Of a DNA stretch of 29,956 nt, positions 1-8,462 are shown piece after piece. Numbering within the stretch: position 1 is the first letter of the stretch; each line of letters starts with the position of its first letter. Under the pieces are notes generated by a model. That model had not been told where the DNA came from. It worked only from the letters and a program-made list of their open reading frames with translations, and searched no databases. The DNA is from Bacteroidota bacterium (lineage in GTDB: Bacteria; Bacteroidota; Bacteroidia; AKYH767-A; OLB10), in assembly GCA_016722525.1 (NCBI GenBank), contig JADKJB010000020.1, forward strand, positions 1 to 29,956. The letters are read 5' to 3'. The position numbers were made by a program, and so were the translations under genes.

Positions 1-117
1 AAAAGCGAACTTTCCCTGGATAATTTTTATTATCAGACTTTGTTAATAATCTCAACTTAGCTTGTGAAAATGCGGTCAGCGTTGTGATTGTTGTTAGTAG
101 AAGTAAAGGGTTTTCAA
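1..117 (-). CDS. N-terminus of a secreted protein, cut by the window edge and frameshifted
   Basis: Read on the minus strand from a TTG at 115-117, the sequence begins M-K-T-L-Y-F. After a one-base shift it continues LLTTITTLTAFSQA and then KLRLLTKSDN to the window edge. A short charged start, a hydrophobic stretch rich in L/T and an A-F-S-Q-A site look like a Sec signal peptide. The mature part is only about 20 residues, too little to name a family. The shift lies near codon 6. The start is uncertain because no ATG is in frame. This could be a chance reading, but the signal-peptide pattern is quite typical of the phylum. Confidence 0.35.
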
Positions 118-337
118 AGTTCTAATGTTTGATGCTAGTCAATGCTCAATCGAGCGTTAAAATGACAGATAACAACCCTTGGTTGCCAAGGACGGGTTAG
201 AAGAATAACAGTCGCTTCTTCAGGTAGCAAATGCAACAACGACACCATTTCAAACCCGCAAAGACCGAATTTTGTAACTGGGTGTTGCAGTTCAGCCTAC
301 GCTATTAAATCAACTTTAACAAAATTATCCTCAAGCT

Positions 338-566
338 TCACTTAGAATTTATTTCAGCTTTCAATACTTTGAAGACTTTTAATATGGTGTCAATAGTAGG
401 TGTTGGCACTACTTTCAAGTTTGGAAATTTGAGCCTTCTGAACTCCAACAAGTTTGCCAAGATGTTCCTGAGTCAAATGGAAGTTCTTGTCTTGCGGATT
501 TTAATCATTCTTCTAAATACATCCATATACGAAGTTCATATTCGTACTCATCACGGTAGCCGTCTA
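338..566 (-). pseudogene. Broken XRE-family HTH antitoxin, HigA-like
   Basis: Joining frames on the minus strand gives RDEYEYELRI, then IKSARQE, then HLTQEHLGKLVGVQKAQISK followed by LESS, then TPTIDTILKVFKVLKAEINS and a stop at 338-340. This is the layout of HigA-type antitoxins: an E/Y-rich N-terminal segment, an XRE helix-turn-helix (LTQE..G..VGV.K.QISKLE) and a short C-terminal helix. At least three small indels are needed; one is an extra A in an A4 run that turns MIKSARQE into a stop. HigA normally follows its toxin HigB, but upstream there is only repeat sequence, so this is an orphan remnant. Family assignment comes from the HTH motif and is fairly secure; function is probably lost. 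Confidence 0.6.
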
Positions 567-799
567 AAAAACTCCTCTCCATCTGAATAAATATAACGCA
601 TTTTAAGCCAATTTACCAAGTGTTAATTTTGGAGCTGGGAGGTGACAATTGTAAAAACGAGTTCGCTATTTTTAAGCTTAGTGAATTTACGTGTGCTAAT
701 ATTTGAATACTAACAGGCCAAGTTCTTTTAGGAACTTTTAAACTCTTGTTGACCTAAAATAATCGCGATTTGGTGTATGTTGATGGGGTGATCGAAGGT

Positions 800-944
800 A
801 ATTTAAATTCAAACTTAAAATTACCCTAGTTAATACGCTCCAAAAGAGCATAGTGCGTACTTCGTTTTCCTGCTCAGCAATTTGATCAAGTGATTCCAGA
901 AACAGAACGCTTTGAGTTCGGTTTTTTCCTTGTATAAATGGCAT
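800..944 (-). pseudogene. IS1182-type transposase, N-terminal stub (copy 1)
   Basis: The minus-strand reading from the ATG at 942-944 starts MPFIQGKNRTQSVLFLESLD, then QIAEQENEVR. This matches the opening of IS1182-type DDE transposases (a FIQG..R.Q....P.SLD..I...NEVR.ID.FV.SLDL pattern, recalled from the family). After NEVR the frame breaks, and the D-L-F-V-E-S-I-D-L part visible in copy 2 is lost to indels. No catalytic domain remains anywhere nearby. It lies inside the ~620-bp repeat and cannot encode an active enzyme. Confidence 0.55.
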
Positions 945-1019
945 GTTTAAAGATAAAAACTAGTCAGCATGTATTTTAATTTAGTTATGAAAAGTAGTTA
1001 ACAAAATAGGGTGAGTTTT

Positions 1020-1190
1020 TAGACAGTTTGACGTTTTGCAGCTAGAGGAAGTTGGCGATTTCGGAGCATAAAACTCTCTGGCAGTCAAATTTTTAGTTGA
1101 AAAACTGAACTTCCTACAACCACAGAAGCGCTAATTTATTAAACCTGTTGTGCGCTCGCCCTTCTTCTTCGGTCAACAATTGTGTCAGAA
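1020..1190. repeat. Gene-boundary repeat A, 3' of the SDR gene
   Basis: This tail begins with GTTTGACGTT at 1026-1035 and holds GTTGGCGATTTCGGAGCA, CTGAACTTCC and CCTGTTGTGCGCTCGCCCTT before the SDR stop. The same order of pieces appears at 4290-4437 (TTTGGCGGGGAG, CATTCGGAGCACTGAACTTC, CTTATTATCGGCTGCCTTT) and more weakly at 2978-3150. All three copies sit just 3' of a minus-strand gene. Confidence 0.55.
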
Positions 1191-1196
1191 AAAACA

Positions 1197-1918
1197 TTAT
1201 GGGTTCATTTTATTGAAAGTTGAATTTATAACATCAGGTGTTGCTTTTGCCATTATTTCACTAAACCCAAATGTTAATTCTACTTCACCTTCTTTCATCT
1301 GTTGAAAAACTGCATTTATAAAATCTGAAACAGGTGGTTGTCCATCGTGTAATCCTTTACCTCCAAGGTCTGTATTTAAAGCTGGTGGTATCATTTCAAT
1401 TATCTCAATATTTTTAGACTTTAACAATATCTTAAAGAAAGAGTAAAGGAATGGAAAAATGCTTTTGTGGCACAATAAACAGGAACTTTTGATAGCTGAA
1501 CAAATGCTAACCCAGACGTCACATTGATAATTGTGTCCAACGATTTTAAGTTAAGAAACAAAGTTGTTAAATGAATAGGAGCCAAAACATTTGTGTTAAT
1601 CTCATTTTCTGTTTTGTGGTAAAAATCAATATCAGATATGTTCATCCAATTTTGAATACCAGCGTTATTCACAAGCACATTCAAGTCTGAATGATTTTCT
1701 GAAATCCAATTGTAAAGTCCAATTCGGTCTTCCTCCATGGACAAGTCACATACTTTAGTAACAACAGATGGAAATTTGTCCTTGACTTCATTTAATGTAG
1801 CTACTTGTCTGCCACAGATTATCACAGTATTGTTTTCTTGGATAAATCTTTCGGTCAGTCCCAAGCCGATACCACTTGCACCGCCTGTAATTAAAATTAT
1901 GTTGTTTGTAATCTTCAT
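1197..1918 (-). pseudogene. Short-chain dehydrogenase/reductase (DltE-like SDR), one frameshift
   Basis: This is a cytoplasmic NAD(P)-dependent oxidoreductase of the classical SDR fold; the substrate cannot be told. The first 165 residues carry the Rossmann motif TGGASGIG at 11-18, NNAG at 84-87, the catalytic Ser at about 135 and YCATK with Tyr148 and Lys152. The reading then breaks after SLRY and resumes as LLKSKNIEIIEMIPPALNTD through to FNKMNP. Restoring one base near 1424-1430 rejoins the halves into about 240 residues, the usual size. The start is an ATG 54 bases after the stop of the aldo/keto reductase, so the two are probably co-transcribed and may act in one redox or detoxification pathway. 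The break may be a sequencing error. Confidence 0.8.
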
Positions 1919-1974
1919 ATTTTATTTTCTATTACAATTAATAATTGTTGTTGATTCCAACACCTTGTATAGTA

Positions 1975-2931
1975 CTAATACCTATTCCCAATTGTTGCCG
2001 ATGGCATAGACTTTTGAATAATATCCAAGTCTGTTTTAGATAATTCCAGCTGAAATGCACCTAAATTCTCTTCGAGACGATGAATTTTTCGAGTACCTGG
2101 AATAGTTATGATTTCATCGTTTTGACTCAAAACCCATGCAAGGGCAACTTGTGCTTTAGAGACTTGTTTGCCCTTTGCAATTTTATCAATAACCTCCACA
2201 AACTTTAAATTCTCTTTTATTGCTTCATCTGTAAAGCGAGGAAGCGTAAGACGCCAATCATTTGTTTCTAAATCTGCTCGACTTTTAATCGCTCCCGTTA
2301 AGAACCCTCTTCCCAAAGGACTGTATGCCACAAAGGTGATACCGAGTTCTTTACAAACATCAAAAATCTCTTGTTCTGGTTCACGACTCCATAAGGAATA
2401 TTCGGTTTGAAGGGCTGTAATAGGGTGAACTGCATGTGCCCTACGAAGCGTTTCTGCATCAACTTCACAAAGACCTATGTGTTTTACCTTTCCTAATTTG
2501 ACCAAATCACTCATTGTACCAACAATTTCTTCAATTTCCACTTTACGATCTTGCCGATGCATGAAATACAAATCAATTGACTCAACACCCAAATTTTGAA
2601 GACTTTGGTCGCAAGCTTGTCTAATATATTCAGGCTTACCGTTAAGTCCCAGAAATTCACCATTGGCTCCCCGCATCACAGCAAATTTAGTCGCTATAAT
2701 CACGTCATCCAGTCTATCTTTAAATGCTTTTCCTAATAATCGTTCATTCGCACCCCATCCATACATGTCAGCTGTGTCGAAAAAATTCACGCCTAAGTCG
2801 ATGGCTTTATGCAATGTGTTGATGGATTCCATTTCATCAAAAGAACCATAAAACTCTGACATACCCATACAACCAAGACCAATTCGGTTAACTTGGAGTG
2901 TGCTATGTCCTAATATTGTTGTTTGTTTCAT
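1975..2931 (-). CDS. Aldo/keto reductase (AKR13/YakC-like)
   Basis: An intact 318-residue NADPH-dependent aldo/keto reductase acting on carbonyl compounds in the cytoplasm. The catalytic tetrad is visible: Asp52 and Tyr57 in FDTADMYGWGANE, Lys82 in ATKF and His125 in YFMHRQD. The C-terminal cofactor-binding motif IPGTRKIHRLEENL is also present. The N-terminus (LGHSTLQVNRIGLGCMGMS) and length fit the AKR12/13 group of bacterial TIM-barrel reductases, of which several are annotated as pyridoxal or methylglyoxal reductases; the substrate is not evident here. It starts at an ATG 57 bases from motif copy B and is followed closely by the SDR gene on the same strand. It is one of the few genes in the first 8 kb without a frame break. 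Confidence 0.93.
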   Translation of the reverse strand: MKQTTILGHSTLQVNRIGLGCMGMSEFYGSFDEMESINTLHKAIDLGVNFFDTADMYGWGANERLLGKAFKDRLDDVIIATKFAVMRGANGEFLGLNGKPEYIRQACDQSLQNLGVESIDLYFMHRQDRKVEIEEIVGTMSDLVKLGKVKHIGLCEVDAETLRRAHAVHPITALQTEYSLWSREPEQEIFDVCKELGITFVAYSPLGRGFLTGAIKSRADLETNDWRLTLPRFTDEAIKENLKFVEVIDKIAKGKQVSKAQVALAWVLSQNDEIITIPGTRKIHRLEENLGAFQLELSKTDLDIIQKSMPSATIGNRY

Positions 2932-2946
2932 TGCTTACGATTTTTT

Positions 2947-2966
2947 AATTATTATTATTATTATAA
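2947..2966. repeat. Short ATT trinucleotide run
   Basis: About five ATT units lie just upstream of the aldo/keto reductase start, between the ATG and motif copy B. The length could vary by slippage and alter the leader; no regulatory role is shown. Confidence 0.6.
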
Positions 2967-2977
2967 TGTTTTGTCAG

Positions 2978-3150
2978 TTTTTTGATGGTTTGACGTTAAT
3001 ATTTTCGTTCGAGTGGGGATTTTAAAACCGCGTTCTATCCTCGACACCAAACAAAATAGAGTTACGAAAATGTTAGATGACACGTCCACCCCTGCTTATC
3101 GCAAATAAATTGTTTGAGTTGCGTGCCATTACCGTAAATTCGCAAAATTT
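2978..3150. repeat. Gene-boundary repeat B, between aldo/keto reductase and cupin genes
   Basis: It starts with GATGGTTTGACGTT (motif at 2988-2997), the same 14 bases as around 4294-4307. It ends with CCACCCCTGCTTATCGCAAA, matching GGACCCCTACTATAGCAAAC in repeat C. The middle is more diverged. It lies 3' of the cupin gene on the minus strand, the same relative place as repeats A and C. No gene was seen in it. Confidence 0.5.
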
Positions 3151-3185
3151 TGTGCGAAACTGCATTGATATGAAGACTATCATTT

Positions 3186-3698
3186 TTAATTTTGAATTTT
3201 TAATGGAGGCCCTACAATCTGCATATCATTGTCAGCAAAAATCTTCTCCATTTCTTTAGGCGTTGGTTCGTGATCTAAGGCTGCTACTGTAACAAAAAAG
3301 TTCTCTAATTTTCCTGCTGGCTGCATAATGACCGTCATTTTACCTTTTTCTGATTCTTGTGTCCAGGCGTGCGGAACCTTTCGCGGAAGGAAAATGCTGT
3401 CACCTTTAGATAAACTAAATTTTACATCACCTACCTGAAAATAATATGAGCCTTCAATAACGTAAAATATTTCATCTTGCAAGTGATGAATATGTAAGGG
3501 TGTTCCTTTCCCTTGTGAAAGAGAAGTCTGTTCAAATATTGCTAAATCTCCATCTGTATCACTTCCTGATACTTTCGTCCAAAATATTTGAGTTTACTCC
3601 TTTAATTGATATGTCCCTCAATCCGTCCTTCACCTGAATTGATTTAAATCCCTTATTGGCTCTTATAAATAGATTGGTCTTGATTTTATGAACTTGTC
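3186..3698 (-). pseudogene. Single-domain cupin protein, frameshifted
   Basis: Joined frames give NLFIRANKGFKSIQVKD, then DISIKGVNSN, then FWTKVSGSDTDGDLAIFEQT and on to GTPLHIHHLQDEIFYVIEGS. The metal-binding cupin motif 1 (H-I-H-H then E-I-F-Y-V-I-E-G) and motif 2 (GDSIFLPRKVPHAW) are complete, and QPAGKLENFF follows as in small cupins of this phylum. The molecule would be about 170 residues. A one-base break lies near 3588 and there is no clear in-frame start, so the N-terminus is also damaged or misread. The 98-residue open stretch from a TTG at 3482 is only the C-terminal part and lacks motif 1 histidines. The enzymatic or sensing role is unknown. Gene-boundary repeat B follows its stop. 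Confidence 0.7.
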
Positions 3699-4079
3699 AT
3701 TGAATGACTGAAAGGGCAGCTGAATAAATTTTCCTCGTTTCATTTTATATGTTCTAAAATGATTATTCAGTCCAATATGGTTCGAAGTTTAAATGTTTGC
3801 CACGGCATGACCGCATAACGGCAGTCCGTCTAAAAACTCCCTTCAATTCACAAATATAATTCATTTTAAGCCAATTTACCAAGTGCTAATTTTGGAGCTG
3901 GAAGTGCTAGTTGTAAAAAAACGGGCTCGCTATTTTGAAGCATATTGATTTTACAGTGATAATTATTCCGAATACTAAAAGGCCCAGTTCTTTTAGGAAC
4001 TTTTTAAACACTTGTTGACCTAAAATATTCATAATTCTGCGTAGGTTATATTTTTGACCTTTTAATTGTGGTTTTACTC

Positions 4080-4217
4080 ACCAACTTAAAATCACCCAGG
4101 TCAATACTCTCCACAAAAAGATCAATACTGCGTACTTCGTTTTCCTGCTCCACAATCTGATCCAGTGATTCCGGAAACAGAACGCTTTGAGTTGGTTTTT
4201 CCTTGTATAAATTGCAT
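4080..4217 (-). pseudogene. IS1182-type transposase, N-terminal stub (copy 2)
   Basis: From the ATG at 4215-4217 the minus strand reads MQFIQGK. After a two-base loss relative to copy 1 it continues TQSVLFPESLDQIVEQENEV, then RSIDLFVESIDLGDFKLVSK, and soon stops. This is a better-kept version of the stub in copy 1 and shows the ID-LFVESIDL element typical of the N-terminal domain of IS1182-type transposases. The rest of the gene (DDE catalytic domain) is absent. It is a relic within the repeat, with no sign of terminal inverted repeats nearby. Confidence 0.6.
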
Positions 4218-4289
4218 GACTAAAGATAAAACTATTCTTCACCTAATCTAATTTAGTCTTGAAATGTAGTTAACAAAATAGAATGAGAT

Positions 4290-4437
4290 TTTAGATGGTT
4301 TGACGTTTTGGGGGTTTGGCGGGGAGTTTTAGCACTAAACTTCATTCGGAGCACTGAACTTCCACCTTGCAGAAATGTATCTGCGAAACACGGACCCCTA
4401 CTATAGCAAACCCCTTATTATCGGCTGCCTTTCTCAT
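4290..4437. repeat. Gene-boundary repeat C, 3' of the SulP gene
   Basis: This runs from GATGGTTTGACGTTTTGGGG to CGGCTGCCTTTCTC, four bases before the SulP stop codon. Its ends form an imperfect inverted repeat: GGGGTTTGGCGGGGAG near 4310-4325 can pair with CCCCTACTATAGCAAACCCC near 4394-4413. The pairing of both outer arms recalls recombination sites of the attC type, but the canonical core heptamer is not exact. Confidence 0.5.
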
Positions 4438-4440
4438 CTT

Positions 4441-5989
4441 TCAATGCACTGCTGTTATGTTTACCTTTTCAATTCCTTTTAAGTGAAGTTCAATATGTCT
4501 ATCATGTGCTTTGTTTTGATACTCACTTATGATTTCCAAAATGTCGTAGTCAATAAAATTACATTCACTTCCGTCAACCGTCAACACGCTGTACTCTGGA
4601 ACTTCGTCTAATGCTTTACGCAACTTTACTTTGTTTAAGAAAGTAACATTGCTGTTGAGTTTGAGGTAATGAGTTTCTATTCCTTCATAAATCGTCTTGG
4701 TGAAATTATATTCAGCTTTAAAATTATTTTGAACGATAAAGTAAATTGAAATTAAAAGTCCGATGCATACACCAATCAATAAATCGGTTGAAAGGATTAC
4801 GAAAATTGTAATGAGAAATGGAATGAATTGTTTCCAACCTAAGCTCCACATATTGCGAAACAGTTTTGGTTTGGTGAGATTGTAACCTGTAACAAGAAGG
4901 ATAGCTGCAAGCGATGCGTAGGGAATTTTGTTTAGCAGAAACGGAACAAGCAATACTGCAAGCAAAAGAAAAAGTCCGTGAGTGAAAGCAGAAAGTTTTG
5001 TTCGTCCACCTGCATCAACATTTGCAGCACCTCGCACAACAACTGCTGTCATTGGTATTGCTCCTAAAAGTCCGCAAGTCATATTGCCAATTCCTTGTGC
5101 AATTAATTCACGATTAACTGGAGTGATGCGATTTGCTTTGTCTAATTTGTCAACTGCCTCAATGCAAAGCAACGTTTCCAAAGTTGCAAGAAGTCCAATA
5201 ATAAGTCCGTCTTTCCAAATCTCTGCTGTTGAAAATAGTTTGGTGAAGTTGGGGAAAGTTATGCTTTCAAAAATGTTGGAAGGAATATTTACTAATTGAG
5301 TTTGCTTGAGTGAAAAGTCGGATGCTGCATTTGTGAAAAGAAAGTTTGTGATGATGCCTACAACAACAACTAATAGCGGTCCGGGAATTACTTTCAACCT
5401 TTTTGCAAAAGGTTGTTGCAGTAAAATGAGAATGATTAAAGAAACAACAGTGATTAAAATTGCTCCTCTTGTTATGTGATGATTGAAGTTTTCAAAGCTG
5501 CCGAGAAAGTTGTCAGGCGAAAACAATTTTAGAAAACCACTTGTCCAAAAGTCGGGTTGGTCGTAACCAAGTGCTAAAGGAATTTGTTTTGAGATGAGAA
5601 TGATGCCGATTGCCGCTAACATTCCTTTGATAACTGACGAAGGAAAATAATTTGCGATTGCACCAAGTTTTAAAAGTCCAAGTGTGAGTTGAAATAAACC
5701 AGCAACCATAACAGCAAGTAAAAAACTTTGTAGTCGCCAATGAAATGATTGAAGCTGCAACCAAAGTTGTCAAACCCGCAGCAGGTCCTGAAACTGCAAG
5801 TGGAGAACCGCTAATCAGAGCAACTACAAGTCCGCCAATGATGCCCGATAAAAGTCCTGCGTAAATTGGAGCACCCGAAGCCAAAGCAATACCCAAACAA
5901 AGAGGAAGTGCAACAAGGAACACTGAAAGACCGGCAGGTAGGTCGTGTTTGAGCCAAATTATGCGGTAATATTTAATTGCCCGTTTCAT
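4441..5989 (-). pseudogene. SulP-family anion transporter with C-terminal STAS domain, one frameshift
   Basis: An inner-membrane SulP (SLC26-type) permease for an anion such as sulfate or bicarbonate. The N-terminal part reads WLKHDLPAGLSVFLVALPLC, then LGIALASGAPIYAGLLSGII and SGSPLAVSGPAAGLTTLVAA, the hallmark first helices and substrate-pocket region. The remainder has many hydrophobic segments (GMLAAIGIILISKQIPLALG; GNMTCGLLGAIPMTAVVVRG) and a STAS-like tail (YSVLTVDGSECNFIDYDILE). The reading breaks at a T6 run (A6 on the plus strand, 5720-5725). Removing one base restores K-F-L-L-A-V-M-V-A-G and a product of about 515 residues, normal for the family. Given the homopolymer, error is as likely as decay. 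The start is the ATG at 5987-5989. Confidence 0.85.
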
Positions 5990-6065
5990 TTAATTGTCTT
6001 GTCAAAACTGTCGTGAATAAATGTCTGTCTTTTATGTTAGCACTGTCGTTGTTTAAGGTTATGAC

Positions 6066-6095
6066 TAACGTTAGACTGTGAAAATACTAATTTCT
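6066..6095. repeat. Gene-boundary motif D, upstream of SulP
   Basis: TAACGTTAGAC, then TGTG and AAAATACTAATTTCT, matches 8245-8274 almost base for base. It lies about 75 bases upstream of the SulP start. The GTTAGAC part fits the GTTRRRY heptamer of integron cassette sites, while the other copies read GTCAAAC. A shared TGTCTTTTA precedes both copies. Confidence 0.5.
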
Positions 6096-6176
6096 CCATC
6101 AAATTGTTAATTTCTTCTAACAAAATTTACAAAAACTATAGCCTTAACTGCCTAAATTTGATTCAAACAATAGAAT

Positions 6177-6290
6177 ATGAATCAGATAATCGCTGCCGAT
6201 CGTAACCAAATCACGTTTGGATCCCTGGAAGATGAAATTTCTATTGATGATCCTGTCAGGTTTCTGGATGCTTTTGTTAATAAAGAGTAG
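6177..6290 (+). pseudogene. Third transposase N-terminal stub (IS1182-type, different subgroup)
   Basis: A 37-codon reading from ATG to TAG gives MNQIIAADRNQITFGSLEDE, then ISIDDPVRFLDAFVNKE. The R-N-Q..F.SLED.IS.D.PVRF.DAFV pattern is the start of DDE transposases related to IS1182, but it is not a copy of the stubs at 800-944 and 4080-4217. It stops where the family would continue into the helical domain, and nothing downstream restores it. It is on the opposite strand to its neighbours. Three separate stubs that all keep only the first 30-45 codons is a notable pattern. Confidence 0.5.
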
Positions 6291-6439
6291 CTTTTAAGTT
6301 GGGGTTTCAAATGAAAATTATGTAGGTTGAAGGAAGGATCCTACTTACATCAATTAACGTTGCCCGTCTGAAACACCGTAGCTATACGCAACTCTTATAT
6401 TTTTACTACGAACTCAACCCATCACTTTGCGAACCCCTG

Positions 6440-6607
6440 CAGCCTCAATTTGTTTTTAACAGAAGCAGGCGGGTCTGCATGCGAGAACCGCATGCCTGCC
6501 CTGAAATAGCCGAATGGATACGGCGGCCCTCCTTCATTTCAATTCGGCGGGTGGATATGTGAGGCGCATTTCCGGTGGGGCGGGCTACTCGATTAGCGAA
6601 TAGGGCT
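6440..6607. other. GC-rich, palindrome-rich intergenic segment
   Basis: Base composition changes sharply from the AT-rich surroundings. GCATGCG...CGCATGC (7-bp stem, 5-base loop, near 6477-6496) and GCCGAAT...ATTCGGC (near 6509-6548) are inverted repeats. It lies just 3' of the minus-strand gene ending at 6608. The minus strand is open here, but the translation looks like nothing known. It could be a REP-like or cassette-site relic. Bases 6291-6439 hold no recognisable gene. Confidence 0.4.
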
Positions 6608-8118
6608 TTATTTGAGTTCTTGTCCATTTAAAAGCCGTTTGATATTTTCTTTTGTGTTGTTATTTGGTTCCACTTCGCTTAAATGTCTAATTTCTTTTTC
6701 AATCTCAGTTGACCAATTTTCTTTTTTCCACTTGTCTAAAACTTTGATAGCCATATTTCGGTTTCTCGTTACTGGGCATTTAAGACCTGTGAGAATAATT
6801 TGCTCTCCTTTTTTTGGAAATTTTCTAAAAATGTAGTGACATAATCTAAACTACCGAATTTATTGTCGTTCTCTCCGAAACCCATTGAATCTCTCGGTCC
6901 CGTTGCCATTTCGTCTAATGGCAAATGTTTTAGTGCAAAATCTATGATTTTATCAGAGTGCTCGGGTTTGCTATAATGTGTAACATCATACCAAGAAAAA
7001 CTATCCAAAGGTTTCGCTTGTAGTTTTGCCAAAACGGTTTCCCATAAATCAATTCCTAAGTTATCTGCGGCTTGTTTTGCGTTCCAATACATCACATTGT
7101 CATTGCTTTTCAAATCTTCATAAACAGTAACTTTCCAATCTCTACTGTTTAATATTTCAACGATTTCAAACAGGCAGTTTGAAATAATATCTTGATTCCA
7201 ACCGTTTTCTTTTTGTTCACCAATGTCATTTTGCAACTCTGTAAGAAAGTCTTTGATTTTGTGTAATGCGTTAAAGTCCGAAATTTCGGTTGCTTGAATT
7301 TTGGCGTGCTTTATGAAATCTTCAATGACTTGTGAAGCAAAAGGGTAAGTAGTTATGTCTTCCGCTGGTCCACCAACAGCAATAAGTGCTTCAATTATGT
7401 CAGAAGCCGACATGAAAAGTTTGTGGTTTATTTCATCGGCTTCTAATTTCTTATGAAGTCCTCCATTAATAGCACAAGTGTATGCCAAGTATTCATACAT
7501 AATGCTGTTTTTATAACCATCATAAATCAGCCAATCTTTGATTGGTTCGCTCAATTCAAGTCGTGATAATCTGTCAACTAATTGAATTTTACCCCAACCA
7601 TCAACTTTCTTCGCTAATTCCCAAAGGTCATTTTCTGGATTTTCCGATAAATTGGAAATGGCAATTGTAGCATAAACGGTAAACTCATCGTGTAAACCTA
7701 AAATCTTTATTTCTTTGAGCACTGATTTATTTTGGCACAAACCTAAGATTGCAATGCCAAATTTCACTGCATTTCTTTTGTCTGTCTTTGTAACTAAATC
7801 TTTTGCATAATTAAAAAGGTAAGGTTCAATTGGAATTGAATCGTTAACGACTGATTGTAAAAAGTCATCAATAATTCCAATTACACCTTCGTTTACTGTG
7901 ATTAATCGGTAAAATTCTTGTTCACTTATTTTGTCGCCTTTTGATGCTACCCTTTTAAGGTGTTTCAATAATTCACCAATTCGCTTATTTGAATCATCTG
8001 AATCGTCTGCACCAAACATTGCATCCATCAGTCCTGGTGCAAATCTTATCTTGTCATCATCTTTTTTTTCGTCTGGTAAGTCGTGTGTTTTTTCAGATAA
8101 ATTGCCTTTTTCGTCCAA
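6608..8118 (-). pseudogene. Helical protein of unknown function (about 500 aa), frameshift near the 3' end
   Basis: The main 449-residue reading (KIRFAPGLMDAMFGADDSDD near the start; GGPAEDITTYPFASQVIEDF in the middle) ends early at 6769. One base restored near 6783 lets it continue as CPVTRNRNMAIKVLDKWKKE and end LNGQELK at 6608-6610. The open frame also extends upstream of the TTG at 8116-8118 (EWRTEFSILKFLSSN) to a TGA at 8188-8190, six codons after an ATG at 8206-8208, so the true start may be there with another defect. Predicted content is almost all helical, like a HEAT-type solenoid, with no catalytic motif seen. From memory it resembles proteins that databases call limonene hydroxylase without biochemical support; I would not use that name. 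Probably cytoplasmic. Confidence 0.65.
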
Positions 8119-8244
8119 GTTCGAAGAAAGAAATTTGAGAATAGAAAATTCAGTTCTCCATTCTTGAATTTCAATGGCCTCTTTTTGTCAAATATGTCTT
8201 GTAACCATTTTTTTTATCATCATGTTGTCTTTTAGCTTGAACCC

Positions 8245-8274
8245 TAACGTCAAACTCTCAAAATACTAATTTCT
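8245..8274. repeat. Gene-boundary motif E, upstream of the helical-protein gene
   Basis: TAACGTCAAAC, then TCTC and AAAATACTAATTTCT, is the partner of 6066-6095. As with SulP, it lies within about 130 bases upstream of the start of a minus-strand gene. The reverse complement reads GAGAGTTTGACGTTA, linking it to copies A-C. Confidence 0.5.
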
Positions 8275-8462
8275 ACTTTTAATTTTACATTAATTGTGAT
8301 ATTTTATTTCAATAAAGTGGCAGTTTAAAAGGGAAATATGAGTCAAAATTATAAGCTATACAGCAGATTTCTCTTTATTGCCGGCACCAACACTCTTTCG
8401 CCTCTTTGGAAAAACAAATTTCACCAGGTAATCACTTCTGGTTTCCACAATTCCGGGATGGA

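Larger units (their letters stand above)
557..1190. repeat. Diverged ~620-bp direct repeat, copy 1
   Basis: The segment aligns with 3820-4437 in the same orientation. Shared blocks include CGTCTAAAAA, CATTTTAAGCCAATTTACCA, AGTTCTTTTAGGAACTTT, TGTTGACCTAAAATA, GCGTACTTCGTTTTCCTGCT and AGTTAACAAAATAG, ending in a GTTTGACGTT motif and a variable tail. Copy 1 has more small indels than copy 2. It holds a transposase stub and looks like a decayed insertion sequence or a non-autonomous derivative. Confidence 0.8.
3820..4437. repeat. Diverged ~620-bp direct repeat, copy 2
   Basis: The partner of 557-1190, in the same orientation and better preserved. It contains the second transposase stub and ends with motif GTTTGACGTT (4298-4307) and boundary repeat C. 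The copies are 3.2 kb apart and bracket the SDR, AKR and cupin genes, so recombination between them could remove or duplicate that block. Confidence 0.8.

Noticed and set aside
369..590. A 73-codon plus-strand open frame
   Set aside because: It is antisense to the HigA-like relic, whose HTH motif is clearly on the minus strand.
1..8300. A true chromosomal integron
   Set aside because: No integrase is in the window, the core heptamer is not canonical in most copies, and two motif copies lie 5' instead of 3' of genes. It is kept only as a hypothesis in the findings.
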